Shown here piece by piece: positions 41,075-51,783 of a stretch of 64,000 nucleotides of DNA. The stretch is taken from the NCBI GenBank assembly GCA_934778215.1, contig CAKVOE010000001.1:434001-498000 (forward strand), in the 5' to 3' direction. Origin of the DNA: an uncultured Clostridia bacterium (GTDB lineage: Bacteria; Bacillota; Clostridia; Christensenellales; UBA1242). The notes beneath the pieces are model-generated. The model searched no databases and was not told the DNA's origin. It worked only from the letters and a program-made list of their open reading frames with translations. Made by a program: the position numbers and the translations under genes. Each line of letters opens with the position of its first letter. The stretch's first letter is position 1.

Positions 41075-41233
41075 CACACACCTAGTAAGTTCGTTTAGAT
41101 TTTGGAGATAAAAAACACAAAACGGGTTGCCGATAGTATTTTTACATCGGCGTTCTGTTTCGTGCTTTTTAACCCAAAAGATAAATGAAATTACGGACAG
41201 TTGGTGCCGTCCGTCCGGCAGGCGGACGGAACT
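41075..41233 (+). ncRNA. Copy 1 of a dispersed structured element, candidate non-coding RNA
   Basis: About 160 nt in four parts. Box 1 is 41075-41107 (from CACACACC to TTTTGGAG). The central hairpin has an outer stem CACAAAACG / TGTTTCGTG (41116-41124, 41156-41164), an internal loop GGTT / GTTC, and an inner stem GCCGAT / ATCGGC (41129-41134, 41146-41151). Box 2 is 41172-41198 (from ACCCAAAAG to TTACGGAC). A GC hairpin CCGTCCG / CGGACGG follows (41207-41213, 41223-41229). Copy 2 lies inverted at 57741-57901 with the same plan and different stem sequences. Transcription is not proven and it may be a mobile DNA repeat. Confidence 0.6.
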
Positions 41234-41234
41234 A

Positions 41235-41272
41235 AATAGTCCCGCTTGCGGTTTTCCACAAGCGGGACTATT
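41235..41272 (-). terminator. Strong hairpin after dnaJ
   Basis: Perfect 14-bp stem AATAGTCCCGCTTG / CAAGCGGGACTATT just after the dnaJ stop codon. There is no long T run on the minus strand, so it may protect the 3' end as much as terminate. Confidence 0.6.
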
Positions 41273-41278
41273 AATAAT

Positions 41279-42424
41279 TTAGTTTATCTTTTTTTGAAAA
41301 TCGCTAGACTTTGGGAAGTCTTTGCTGTCAAAGGCTTGAACAAATGTAGAAACCATTTTCTTTTGCTCTCTTGAAAGAGTTTTTGGCATTTCTACAAATA
41401 TTTTTGCATAAATTGAGCCATAACTCTCTCGGTTTAGCACCTTTGCGCCCTTGCCTCGAATTGTTAAAACGGTACCATTTTGCACAAGTTCTGGAATTGT
41501 TAGCGGATATTTTTCACCCGTAATTAATGGAATGTTTATCTCGCCACCAGTTAGCGCAAGTGTAAATGGAACAGAAACTTCTATAAACAAATCTGCGCCT
41601 TGACGGGTGTATACCTTGCTTGGCTGAATGCGAGTTATTATCCTAATATCGCCATTTTGTCCACCATTTCGTCCCGCTTCGCCCTGACCTTTTAGGTAAA
41701 TTATCTGCCCTTCGTCTATACCTGCAGGAATGTTAACTTCAATTTCTTTGCCAACTTTAATAGTGCCTTTTCCGTTACACTTATCACATTTGGTTTTGAT
41801 ACGTTTTCCTGTACCTGAGCAATCTTGACAGGTTGTTTCGGTAACCATTTGACCAAGCATTGTGTTGCGAGTTACTCTAACCCTACCACTGCCATGACAA
41901 GTTGCACAAGTTTCTATTTCGGTGCCATTTTTTGCACCCGTTCCGTGACAGGCATCGCAAGATTCGCTTCGGTTTACTTTGATAATCTTTTTTACGCCCA
42001 AACACGCTTCTGCAAAAGTTAAATCTATCTTTACATCAATATCTTCGCCGTGCATAGGAGTTGGCCCGCTTGAACGACTACCTCGCCCTGATCCGCCAAA
42101 CATACCGCCAAACATATTGCTAAAAATATCTTCAAACCCGCCAAAGCCTGAAAAGTCGCCACTAAATCCGCCAAAGCCACCGCCATTTGCGCCCGCAAAT
42201 CCGTCAGCCGAGCCAAACTGGTCATAGTTTGCTCTTTTTTGTTTGTCTGACAAAACTGCATACGCTTCGTTAACTTCTTTTAATTTTTCGGCACAACTAG
42301 CATCTCCCGGGTTTAAGTCGGGGTGATATTTTTTTGCAAGACTTCGATACGCCGATTTTATTTCGTCATCGGTTGCAGTTTTGCTAACACCTAGTATTTC
42401 ATAATAATTTTTATTATTTGCCAC
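41279..42424 (-). CDS. dnaJ: Chaperone protein DnaJ
   Basis: A 381-residue type I Hsp40 that loads substrates onto DnaK. The J domain (1-70) has HPD in AKKYHPDLNPGD. A Gly/Phe-rich region spans about 75-125. Four zinc-finger repeats (CDACHGTGAKNG, CATCHGSGRV, CQDCSGTGKRI, CDKCNGKGTI) and the two C-terminal beta domains are complete. The start is GTG with AAGGA upstream. Last gene of hrcA-grpE-dnaK-dnaJ. Confidence 0.97.
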   Translation of the reverse strand: MANNKNYYEILGVSKTATDDEIKSAYRSLAKKYHPDLNPGDASCAEKLKEVNEAYAVLSDKQKRANYDQFGSADGFAGANGGGFGGFSGDFSGFGGFEDIFSNMFGGMFGGSGRGSRSSGPTPMHGEDIDVKIDLTFAEACLGVKKIIKVNRSESCDACHGTGAKNGTEIETCATCHGSGRVRVTRNTMLGQMVTETTCQDCSGTGKRIKTKCDKCNGKGTIKVGKEIEVNIPAGIDEGQIIYLKGQGEAGRNGGQNGDIRIITRIQPSKVYTRQGADLFIEVSVPFTLALTGGEINIPLITGEKYPLTIPELVQNGTVLTIRGKGAKVLNRESYGSIYAKIFVEMPKTLSREQKKMVSTFVQAFDSKDFPKSSDFQKKIN

Positions 42425-42444
42425 TTTTTTTATTCCTTATAAAG

Positions 42445-42478
42445 ATTTTGGGGTAGATGAGTTTTTCTACCCCAAAAT
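42445..42478 (-). promoter_or_regulatory. Intra-operon hairpin between dnaK and dnaJ
   Basis: Perfect 13-bp stem ATTTTGGGGTAGA / TCTACCCCAAAAT in the 60-nt gap, without a following long T run. A processing or mRNA-stability element, or a partial attenuator lowering dnaJ relative to dnaK. Confidence 0.6.
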
Positions 42479-42484
42479 TACCTA

Positions 42485-44296
<1,812 letters not shown>

Positions 44297-44896
44297 TTAC
44301 TTATTATAAACTACAACTTGAGTGTATCTAATCACTTTGTCGGTGGGCTCGTAGTAATAACCCGTTCTTACAACACTATGTATTGTTCCGACCAAATCGT
44401 CATTGTCTGCTTTTACAGCACTAATGGCTTCCATTTTTTCGGGGTCAAACACCCCAGAGTTTAATTCTAGCGAGTAAACATTCATATCCTTTAAAGAATT
44501 TTTTAACCCGTTAAAAATCATTCCTACGCCCTTTTTGTCGTTTTCGTTTGTTATATGCTCCAACGACTTTTCAAAATTATCCAAAATAGGGATAATCTTT
44601 CCGGCAAGGCTTATTGTGATTTTTTCGGTAAGTTCTTCTGTCATTCTTTCGCTTCGCTCTTTAATTCGGTCCACATCTTGCTTAAAAGACTTTACCATTT
44701 CCATACTTTCTTTTACGGCTTCTTTGGCAAGTTTTAACTCATCTTGAAGTTGTATGTACTCTTTCATAGTAGTTATGTCTAAAACTTCGGTTGGCTTACC
44801 ATCTTCCGCTTTTTTGGAATTTTCAGATGTCGCTTTGCGGTTGTCTTTGTTTTGCATTGTGCTTTTGTCAGCCTTCTCTTTTTCTACTTCACCCAT
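44297..44896 (-). CDS. grpE: Nucleotide exchange factor GrpE
   Basis: About 199 residues. An acidic, disordered N-terminus leads into a long coiled coil (YIQLQDELKLAKEAVKESMEM..) and the beta domain with NSGVFDPEKMEAIS and VVRTGYYYEPTDKVIRYTQVVVY. It releases ADP from DnaK. ATG at 44896 is chosen because GGGAG is about 12 bases upstream and it overlaps the hrcA stop by eight bases; starts farther upstream lie inside hrcA. Confidence 0.95.
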   Translation of the reverse strand: MGEVEKEKADKSTMQNKDNRKATSENSKKAEDGKPTEVLDITTMKEYIQLQDELKLAKEAVKESMEMVKSFKQDVDRIKERSERMTEELTEKITISLAGKIIPILDNFEKSLEHITNENDKKGVGMIFNGLKNSLKDMNVYSLELNSGVFDPEKMEAISAVKADNDDLVGTIHSVVRTGYYYEPTDKVIRYTQVVVYNK

Positions 44897-46007
44897 TTTT
44901 TGGTACATCTCCCTTTTTTTTCTTTTTATTTTTACTTTGGAAACCAACCCTTTTGTTTTGGTATCCATTTTGTTGGCCACAACTTGTCTTTTCGCCCAAA
45001 TTATGACCAAGATTGACGTTTTCGGCAATGGTGTTGTTTATTTCTTTTAAAACGCTAACAGCCTTTGCATAGTCCATTCTTACTGGCCCTACTACGCCCG
45101 CTCGACCAATTTCTTTACCATTTATTTTGTATGTTGCACTAACCACCGAACAATCGTTGTCTTCATCGGCTCCAACGCTAATATTTACTTCAAGGTCACT
45201 ACCAGACTCCAAAAGTGGAGTTAAAACCTTGCGGTTTTCAAAAATACTTATTGCCTTTTTTGCCTTTTCTATAGATTTGTATTCGGGCTGGTCTAGCAAA
45301 TTGCTTGTACCATCATATTTGATAAATTTTTTCTCGCCACGCTCTATTATTGCATCTATTAACTCTTCAAAAAATATTTTGTAGTTGACCAAATTATCAC
45401 TAATTAACTCGGCTAAATTTATTTGATTTAAGTCGCCAATTGTTACACCGCTTATAGCCTCGCTAATAATTTTGCCCGCTGTTGACACATCGTCATCGGT
45501 TGCATCTCGTGGCAAACTAATTGTAATATCTTTAATTACGCCCATATCGGTAACTATTATTGCAAGACACATTTCATCTACAATTTTTACAAGTTTTATA
45601 CTTTCTATAACGGCATCTTGCGAAAGCCCCATATATACCACCGAAGCGTAATTGGTTGCTTTGCTGATTGCTCCAGCAGATATTACTGCAAGTTCTTCTA
45701 TGCCACTAATTTTGGTATTAAAATTAGATTTTAATTCCTGAACCTCTGACTTAGATAGTTTTTCTACCGGCATTAATTCTGCTATATACTTTTTAAATCC
45801 TGTGGTTGTAGGAACCCTACCGCTAGATGTATGCAAGTGAGATAAATACCCCATTTCTTCTAGCCCATTTAACTCATTTCTAATAGTGGCACTAGACACC
45901 GTATTAAAATATTTCTCTTGCAAATCTTTACTAGAAATAGGCTCGGCACTTTTTATATTTTCATTAATAACTGCTTGTAATATTTTTTTCTTTCTATCAC
46001 TTAACAA
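44889..46007 (-). CDS. hrcA: Heat-inducible transcription repressor HrcA
   Basis: A 372-residue repressor that binds CIRCE and is kept active by GroE in characterised systems. The N-terminal winged helix has ILQAVINENIKSAEPISSKDL and SSATIRNELNGLEEMGYLSHLHTSSGRVPT. The GAF-like and C-terminal parts include GPVRMDYAKAVSVLKEI. A Lys-rich tail (KNKKKKKGDVPKNG) lengthens it beyond the usual size of about 345. The start codon is TTG with GAGGGG six bases upstream. Confidence 0.96.
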   Translation of the reverse strand: MLSDRKKKILQAVINENIKSAEPISSKDLQEKYFNTVSSATIRNELNGLEEMGYLSHLHTSSGRVPTTTGFKKYIAELMPVEKLSKSEVQELKSNFNTKISGIEELAVISAGAISKATNYASVVYMGLSQDAVIESIKLVKIVDEMCLAIIVTDMGVIKDITISLPRDATDDDVSTAGKIISEAISGVTIGDLNQINLAELISDNLVNYKIFFEELIDAIIERGEKKFIKYDGTSNLLDQPEYKSIEKAKKAISIFENRKVLTPLLESGSDLEVNISVGADEDNDCSVVSATYKINGKEIGRAGVVGPVRMDYAKAVSVLKEINNTIAENVNLGHNLGEKTSCGQQNGYQNKRVGFQSKNKKKKKGDVPKNG

Positions 46008-46052
46008 TGTATTCCCCTCTTTGTTTTGATTTACAATTTAAGTATATACAAG

Positions 46053-46103
46053 TTAGCACTCTTTTATACATAGTTGTTAGCACTCATCACTCACAACTGC
46101 TAA
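46053..46103 (-). promoter_or_regulatory. CIRCE operator with an extra half-site
   Basis: CIRCE consensus is TTAGCACTC-N9-GAGTGCTAA. Seen here: TTAGCACTC (46077-46085), 9 bp, AACTGCTAA (46095-46103, 7 of 9 matches). A further perfect half-site TTAGCACTC lies at 46053-46061, 24 bp away. The site lies between the hrcA promoter and its start codon. Confidence 0.88.
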
Positions 46104-46104
46104 T

Positions 46105-46133
46105 ATTGTACGCTTGTAAAAATTATTTGTCAA
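46105..46133 (-). promoter_or_regulatory. Promoter of hrcA-grpE-dnaK-dnaJ
   Basis: Minus strand TTGACA (46133-46128), 17-bp spacer, TACAAT (46110-46105). The CIRCE begins two bases after the -10 box, so bound HrcA would cover the transcription start. Confidence 0.8.
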
Positions 46134-46167
46134 CTATTTTTATAAAAAAATTTAAAAAATTTTTACA

Positions 46168-46198
46168 ATAAAAAACCACCCTAAAAATTAAGGTGGAT
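46168..46198 (-). terminator. Terminator of hemW
   Basis: Stem CCACC / GGTGG (46176-46180, 46192-46196) with extra pairing inside and six T on the minus strand. Confidence 0.7.
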
Positions 46199-46207
46199 TA
46201 TTTTGCA

Positions 46208-47347
46208 TTATACCAAAATCGAAATAATTTTATCTAGCACCATAAAGCCGTCATTGGTGGCTTTTAGGTGGTTATCTTCTAAAACCAAAAATTTGTTTTT
46301 AATAAGAATATCTATTTCTGCTTTCTTTTCTTGTAAAAGAGAACTATTAAATTGTGCTTGATATTTTGTAAGGTCTATACCTTCTGCTAGTCTTAGAGAT
46401 AGCATAATTGTTTCTTCTTTTGCGTCCGTTTCGTTTAGCAAATCTTTACACTCCAACGGAATTTCATTTTTTTGGATATGCACTAGGTAGTTTGGAATGC
46501 TATCGGTATTTGCCATACGATAGCCATCTACAAAACTATGTGCCGAAACCCCCAGTCCCAAATATTCCTTTCGTTCCCAATAAACGGTGTTATGCTTAGA
46601 TTTATAACCTACTTTTGCAAAGTTAGAAAACTCATATCTTGTGTAACCACGCTTTTTGAGTTCTTTGTAGGCTGTATAATACATCTCGATAGTTTGTTTT
46701 TCGGTAGGCAAATTTAACTCGTTGTTTTGTAGCATTTTGAAAAACTTGGTACCCTCTTCAATAGACAACATATATGCACTGATATGCTTTACATTTAGCC
46801 CATCTATAAGTTTTATGGTTTCTATTATGTCTTCTTTGGTTTGGGTTGGAAGCCCTAACATAATGTCTGCACTTATATTTGTTGCACCGGCATTTTGAAG
46901 CAATAACACTGCATTTTTAAAATCTAGATATTTATGCGTTCTGCCAATAATTGATAGTAATCTTGACTGTGCCATTTGTAAGCCAATAGAAAACCTTGAA
47001 ATATTGCAAGACATATATTCGTCTGCCTTTTCTTTGGTAAGCGTATTTGGATTTATTTCTATGGTAATTTCGGCATCATTACATACGACAAAGTTATTGT
47101 ATATTGCACTCATAATTTTCTTTACCGCACCAAGTGGCAAACTTGATGGTGTACCACCGCCAATATATATGGTAGTAATTTCGGTGTTTGCCCCATAGGT
47201 TTTTGAACGCATTACTATTTCTTTAATTAAAGCCTCTACATACTGCTCTTTCATTTCGTCACTTGCAACCTGACTTACAAAAGCACAATAGTTACACTTA
47301 GAATTACAAAAAGGAATATGTATATATAAACTCAACTGACTTCTCAT
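46208..47347 (-). CDS. hemW: Radical SAM HemW-family protein
   Basis: A 379-residue radical-SAM protein. PFCNSKCNYCAF gives the CxxxCxxC cluster with the HemN/HemW-type third aromatic. IYIGGGTPSSLP, EINPNTLTKEKADEY and RFSIGLQMAQSRLLSIIGRTH follow, then the C-terminal winged-helix domain. HemW is a heme chaperone rather than coproporphyrinogen dehydrogenase; its frequent position beside hrcA-dnaK, as here, fits. AGGAG lies before the ATG. Note LQMAQ in place of the more usual LQS. Confidence 0.92.
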   Translation of the reverse strand: MRSQLSLYIHIPFCNSKCNYCAFVSQVASDEMKEQYVEALIKEIVMRSKTYGANTEITTIYIGGGTPSSLPLGAVKKIMSAIYNNFVVCNDAEITIEINPNTLTKEKADEYMSCNISRFSIGLQMAQSRLLSIIGRTHKYLDFKNAVLLLQNAGATNISADIMLGLPTQTKEDIIETIKLIDGLNVKHISAYMLSIEEGTKFFKMLQNNELNLPTEKQTIEMYYTAYKELKKRGYTRYEFSNFAKVGYKSKHNTVYWERKEYLGLGVSAHSFVDGYRMANTDSIPNYLVHIQKNEIPLECKDLLNETDAKEETIMLSLRLAEGIDLTKYQAQFNSSLLQEKKAEIDILIKNKFLVLEDNHLKATNDGFMVLDKIISILV

Positions 47348-47405
47348 AACCTTCTCCTACTGTTCTTATTATAATTCATAATTTAAAAATTTGCAACATA
47401 AAGAT

Positions 47406-47834
47406 TTATACATTGCGTTCAAACGGCTCTTCACTGCAAAGTTTGGTTAAATTCATTTCGCAACTGTCACTATCTGGATAAATTACTTTAAAAAGCACTT
47501 TGTTCTTTGTGGGTTTAAACTGCAAAAAGGTGGTACAAAAATCTTTCTCTCCCCTTTTGTTAACCCTTGCCGTAACGGTCTTTTGGGTAATTTTTGTACC
47601 AAAAACTCCAACAGTTGGATATTGTACGGTATAACTATTTTCTTCTCCCTCAGACCCGCACCTTAATTTTATAACATTAATTATATTAGCCCTGCCAAAT
47701 GCAAATTTTATAGTTTCTAAACTGTCATCAGTTGCACCAAACTTAACACCCCTTTCGTTATATGGGTGATACACTAGTTGTTTTGTTTCGTTGCCCTCTA
47801 TAACTAATACATCGATAACTCTATAATCTGTCAC
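47406..47834 (-). CDS. Hypothetical 142-residue protein
   Basis: A soluble, beta-rich protein of unknown family, with strands such as YRVIDVLVIEG, TIKFAFGRANIINVIKL and KNKVLFKVIYP. The start is GTG with GGGAG eight bases upstream. It follows the gene at 47863 by 28 bp in the same direction, so the two are likely one unit. No signal peptide, membrane helix or catalytic motif is visible. Confidence 0.65.
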   Translation of the reverse strand: MTDYRVIDVLVIEGNETKQLVYHPYNERGVKFGATDDSLETIKFAFGRANIINVIKLRCGSEGEENSYTVQYPTVGVFGTKITQKTVTARVNKRGEKDFCTTFLQFKPTKNKVLFKVIYPDSDSCEMNLTKLCSEEPFERNV

Positions 47835-47862
47835 TTATTTCTCCCTATCAAAAAAGCCAAAA

Positions 47863-48285
47863 CTACATTTCGGCTTCTTCTTGTATTACCATATTATTCT
47901 GTTCGGCATCAATATTTGCAGGCTTAATATGTTTTGTTTTTATTTGCTTTGTTATACCCCTACCTTTTTTGGCTTCAAAACAATGGCTTATAACCACTTC
48001 ATTTTGTGTGTCTTCTACTTTATGTACAAACTTGTTTTTGTTCTCTCTGCCCGGAATAAGTTCCTTATACTCTATTGTAGCACCCTTTTTTGATGCATTT
48101 ATTAACTCTACAACTTCTTGTATACTGATATGGTCTTCTTTGTTTACTGGTATAATTGTAGAATTGTTTGTAGAAGTTACACCTATTATATAATAGCCAG
48201 ATTTGGTTTGACCCTTAGAATAAACAATTGTTACAGTGGTGTTTGCATCTAAACTATTAATTAGTCTTTGGATATTATTATTCAT
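47863..48285 (-). CDS. Hypothetical 140-residue protein
   Basis: A soluble protein of unknown family. A beta-rich first half (TTVTIVYSKGQTKSGYYIIGV) precedes a basic central part and a basic segment near residue 115 (KKGRGITKQIKTKHIKP), then an acidic tail. AAGGA lies 11 bases before the ATG. It has its own TTGACA/TAAACT promoter and leads a two-gene unit with 47406. Confidence 0.65.
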   Translation of the reverse strand: MNNNIQRLINSLDANTTVTIVYSKGQTKSGYYIIGVTSTNNSTIIPVNKEDHISIQEVVELINASKKGATIEYKELIPGRENKNKFVHKVEDTQNEVVISHCFEAKKGRGITKQIKTKHIKPANIDAEQNNMVIQEEAEM

Positions 48286-48318
48286 ACCTATAAAAATCCT
48301 TTTTTTTATTGAGTTAAG

Positions 48319-48347
48319 AGTTTATCATATTTGTGTTATTTTGTCAA
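48319..48347 (-). promoter_or_regulatory. Promoter of the two-gene unit 48285-47406
   Basis: Minus strand TTGACA (48347-48342), 17-bp spacer, TAAACT (48324-48319). Confidence 0.7.
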
Positions 48348-48421
48348 GGTTGATATACCCTTACTGTTTTTTGCACAGAGTTTTACCGCACCAGAAACTT
48401 ATATCAAAACTTATATGTGTA

Positions 48422-48461
48422 TAAAAATTTCCGCACCAAAAACTAATTATGGATACGGAAA
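48422..48461 (-). terminator. Probable terminator of lepA
   Basis: Imperfect stem TTTCCG.ACC / GGA.CGGAAA (48428-48437, 48451-48461) with T residues on the minus strand. The motif CCGCACCA-AAACT occurs twice here (48387 and 48431 areas). Confidence 0.5.
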
Positions 48462-48494
48462 TAAAATGATTAAATATGTTTTGAAACAAAGTGA

Positions 48495-50291
48495 TTAGTT
48501 TTTTAATATCTTTATAAATGCTTCGGCAGGAAGTTCTACCGTTCCTAATTTTCGCATTCTCTTTTTGCCTTCCTTTTGCTTTTCGAGTAATTTTCTTTTT
48601 CTTGATATATCTCCGCCATAGCATTTTGCTGTAACATCTTTTTTTAGTGCTTTAACCGTTTCTCGTGCAATAATCTTTCCACCTATTGCTGCTTGAATAG
48701 GAATTTCGAATAACTGTCTTGCTATGTTTTCTTTTAACTTCTCGCACATCTCTCTGCCTCGTTGTACGGCACGATCACGATGCACAATTAATGACAACGG
48801 GTCACAGATGTCGCCATTTAATAAAATATCTAACTTTACAAGGTCGGCAGGCTTGTACCCTATAAGCGTATAATCAAAACTTGCATACCCGTGCGAAAGA
48901 CTCTTTAACTCATCAAAGAAATCAAAAACAATTTCGTTTAGTGGAAGATGATATTCTAGTGATACACGAGATTTATCTATGTACACCAAATTTTTATATT
49001 CGCCACGCTTGTTTTTGCATAGTTCCATAAGCACACCAACATATTCTGGCGGTGTTAATATTTCGGCTTTTACTATTGGTTCTTCTATTCGGTCTATTTC
49101 GGTGGTAGGAGGAAGGTTTGATGGACTTTTAATTTCGAGCATATCTCCATTGGTTTTGTATACATTATATGACACGCTTGGTGCCGTTGTAATAATTTCA
49201 AGATTAAATTCTCTATCTAATCTCTCTGTTATTATATCCATGTGCAACAATCCCAAAAAACCGCACCTAAAACCTAAGCCCAACGCACTTGATGTTTCCT
49301 TTTGAAATACTAGTGACGCATCATTTAATTTTAGTTTGTCGAGTGCGTCTTTTAGGTCATTAAACTTAGAACCATCTAGTGGGAATATTCCACTATATAC
49401 CATAGGGTTAACAACCTTGTATCCTGCAAGCGGGGCTTTGGTTGGATTGTCTTTATTGGTAATTGTGTCGCCCACTCTTATATCGCTAACCGTTTTTATG
49501 CTTGCGGTAATGTACCCAACTTCGCCTACTTCTAATATGCTTGTTTCGGTTGCTTTTGGGGTAAACATACCAACTTCGGTAACATCATATACCTTGCCCA
49601 TTTGCATCATTTCTATTTTGTCGCCCTTTTTGACGCAACCATCTATAATTCTTACCAAACAAACAGCACCTTTAAAGTTATCATAATAACTATCAAATAT
49701 TAATGCTTTTAGCGGAGCGTTTCTGTCGCCTTTTGGGCAAGGCACCTTTTCTATTAATTGTTTTAGTACCTCTTCACAGTTTGTTCCGTCCTTTGCTGAT
49801 ACCATAGGACAATTCCTTGTGTCTAGTCCTATTATTTCCTCTATTTCGGCTTTTACTTCGTCTGGTCTTGCACTAGGTAAATCAATTTTGTTTAGCACAG
49901 GCAAAATTTCTAGGTCATTTTCGATAGCCATATAGCAATTTGCTAATGTTTGTGCTTCTACTCCTTGGCTAGCATCTACTACCAAAACCGCACCCTCGCA
50001 CGCAACAAGCGATCTTGAAACCTCATAGGTAAAGTCTACATGCCCCGGAGTATCTATTAAATTTAAAATATACTCTTCGCCGTTTAATGTGTACTTCATA
50101 GTAACGGGTGTTAGTTTTATGGTTATACCACGCTCACGCTCTAAGTCCATACTGTCTAGCAATTGCTCTTTACTCTCCCTTTTTGTGACCGTGCCAGTAA
50201 TTTCCATAAGTCGGTCTGCTAGTGTGCTTTTGCCGTGGTCTATGTGGGCTATTATGCTAAAATTTCTTATATTTTGTAATTTTGTTGACAT
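48495..50291 (-). CDS. lepA: Elongation factor 4 (LepA)
   Basis: A 598-residue ribosome-binding GTPase related to EF-G, involved in translation quality and 30S assembly. [18 protein letters not shown] is the P-loop, RERGITIK and DTPGHVDF are G2/G3, and NKIDLP is G4. The LepA-specific C-terminal domain ([25 protein letters not shown]) is complete. AAGGA precedes the ATG. Confidence 0.97.
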   Translation of the reverse strand: MSTKLQNIRNFSIIAHIDHGKSTLADRLMEITGTVTKRESKEQLLDSMDLERERGITIKLTPVTMKYTLNGEEYILNLIDTPGHVDFTYEVSRSLVACEGAVLVVDASQGVEAQTLANCYMAIENDLEILPVLNKIDLPSARPDEVKAEIEEIIGLDTRNCPMVSAKDGTNCEEVLKQLIEKVPCPKGDRNAPLKALIFDSYYDNFKGAVCLVRIIDGCVKKGDKIEMMQMGKVYDVTEVGMFTPKATETSILEVGEVGYITASIKTVSDIRVGDTITNKDNPTKAPLAGYKVVNPMVYSGIFPLDGSKFNDLKDALDKLKLNDASLVFQKETSSALGLGFRCGFLGLLHMDIITERLDREFNLEIITTAPSVSYNVYKTNGDMLEIKSPSNLPPTTEIDRIEEPIVKAEILTPPEYVGVLMELCKNKRGEYKNLVYIDKSRVSLEYHLPLNEIVFDFFDELKSLSHGYASFDYTLIGYKPADLVKLDILLNGDICDPLSLIVHRDRAVQRGREMCEKLKENIARQLFEIPIQAAIGGKIIARETVKALKKDVTAKCYGGDISRKRKLLEKQKEGKKRMRKLGTVELPAEAFIKILKN

Positions 50292-50349
50292 CTATTTATT
50301 CCTTGCTAAAAAAATTGTTTTGCTATATATTATTGGTTTAAAGGTTAAA

Positions 50350-50913
50350 CTAAAACTTTTTTTTGCTTATAAACTCCTTATATGCTTTGTAAATTTCGTC
50401 TACCGTTTGCTCAGGAGTTTTATTGTAGTTTTCTACCACCAAATCATAATTTGAGGTGTTGGATAGGTCTACACCATAGGTGTTTTTAAATCGCTCAATT
50501 TCTTGATCTCGGCGAAAGTTGCACACCTTTAAAGCTTCTTCTAGCGAATCTACCTTTTTATCATTTTCCCTTTCGGTATCCTTTATGAATCTTCTTGCCA
50601 TTTCTTCTTCTGGAATGGTTATGTACACCTTAAAAGACTCTGGCGCACAATACCAACCCAATCTAGAATCTAGCAAAAGGTTATCATTTATACGGGTTTT
50701 GCCAATTTCCTTTTGCATATCTTCAATTTTGGCGTCAATAGACTTGTCGGTGTTTAACACTTCTTGCATTTCGATAATGTCTAACCCCATTTTTTCTGCC
50801 ATTTTTCGAATTAAATTGCCTGTACTCATGTGTTCAAAATTGTATTTTAGCGCAAATAGTTTGCAGACGGTGCTTTTGCCCGAACATGGAGCACCTGCAA
50901 CGGTTATCATCAT
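50350..50913 (-). CDS. Cytidylate-kinase-like P-loop kinase
   Basis: A 187-residue nucleoside-monophosphate-kinase-fold protein. The Walker A is VAGAPCSGKSTVCKLFA. HMSTGNLIRKMAEKMGL is the NMP-binding region typical of short archaeal-type CMP kinases (cytidylate-kinase-like family). LLLDSRLGWY and MARRFIKDTEREN follow, with the lid arginines. The substrate is inferred from this resemblance. Two ATGs follow AGGAG; the second is equally possible. It is 58 bp upstream of lepA on the same strand. Confidence 0.75.
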   Translation of the reverse strand: MMITVAGAPCSGKSTVCKLFALKYNFEHMSTGNLIRKMAEKMGLDIIEMQEVLNTDKSIDAKIEDMQKEIGKTRINDNLLLDSRLGWYCAPESFKVYITIPEEEMARRFIKDTERENDKKVDSLEEALKVCNFRRDQEIERFKNTYGVDLSNTSNYDLVVENYNKTPEQTVDEIYKAYKEFISKKKF

Positions 50914-51004
50914 AAACTTTTTCTCCTAATTGTTAATTGTATTAATTATACAAGAAAACTTTTTATTAGTCAACTTTTATTATTTATTCAATTGTGTCAT
51001 CTAA

Positions 51005-51037
51005 ATAAAAAATTCCACTAGAATTACTAACGGAATT
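51005..51037 (-). terminator. Terminator of the GDPD gene
   Basis: Stem AATTCC / GGAATT (51011-51016, 51032-51037) with T run on the minus strand. Confidence 0.55.
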
Positions 51038-51057
51038 AATTGCAAATTAATTATAAA

Positions 51058-51783
51058 TTAGTTATATAAGTCTTGAAAAATGTAGTTATCTGCCACCTTT
51101 TTTGCTCTTTGCACGTCTTCTTCGGATTTAACCGTCCAACACAAAACTGGGATATCTTTAAACTTTTTTACATATTTGTTTGGTAGGTCTTCTAATTTGT
51201 AACTGATAAAGTTTGGCTCACTTCTTTTTGCAAGTTTTAGCCTTTTTAGAACGAATTTTTTTACAAAAGAGAGACCCTTTTCGCCCTTAAAGAAAGAGGC
51301 TAACTGACCACGCTTTACTTGTGGTGCGTTTAACTTAAACCACTCCAAAATTAGCGGGTTAAACGACTGAATTGCATACTCGCCCTTGTAATTTTTGAGA
51401 AGTTCCCAAAGTTCCTTTTCAAAACTTACACCATTTATGTTCTTAATTTCTATTAAAATTGGGACTTTGCCATTTATAAGTGACAAGCACTCGCTAAAAA
51501 GCGGTATGGTTTCATTAGTTTTTAAAAGTTTGATATTTACAATGTCTGCATAATTTAGGTTGTTAACATAGCCATCTATTTCGGTCATACGGCTAAGTTT
51601 GTCATCATGAAAGACCACAATTTGGTTGTCTTTGGTTACTCTAACATCTAGTTCTATTGGAATATTTTTATCTATACACAAACTAAAAGCCTTTAAACTG
51701 TTTTCTGGAACGGTGTCGTTATTGTGTAAACCTCTGTGTGCTATTGGCCTTTCTACCAACCACGAATTTTGCAAAGAACTCAT
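51058..51783 (-). CDS. Glycerophosphodiester phosphodiesterase
   Basis: A 241-residue TIM-barrel GDPD that hydrolyses glycerophosphodiesters to glycerol 3-phosphate and an alcohol. IAHRGLHNNDTVPENSLKAF carries the catalytic His-Arg and the metal-binding Glu. IELDVRVTKDNQIVVFHDDKL gives ExD and the second His. No signal peptide, so cytoplasmic. A weak ribosome binding site (GAGAG) precedes the ATG. The 51784-52009 gap beyond shows only short AT-rich palindromes. Confidence 0.92.
   Translation of the reverse strand: MSSLQNSWLVERPIAHRGLHNNDTVPENSLKAFSLCIDKNIPIELDVRVTKDNQIVVFHDDKLSRMTEIDGYVNNLNYADIVNIKLLKTNETIPLFSECLSLINGKVPILIEIKNINGVSFEKELWELLKNYKGEYAIQSFNPLILEWFKLNAPQVKRGQLASFFKGEKGLSFVKKFVLKRLKLAKRSEPNFISYKLEDLPNKYVKKFKDIPVLCWTVKSEEDVQRAKKVADNYIFQDLYN

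Noticed and set aside
44897..45028. Longer GrpE start at 45028
   Set aside because: Would overlap hrcA by about 140 bp and adds basic sequence unlike the acidic GrpE N-terminus; ATG 44896 is coupled to the hrcA stop.
49336..49686. 116-codon plus-strand frame
   Set aside because: Lies wholly antisense inside lepA, which is complete and well conserved.
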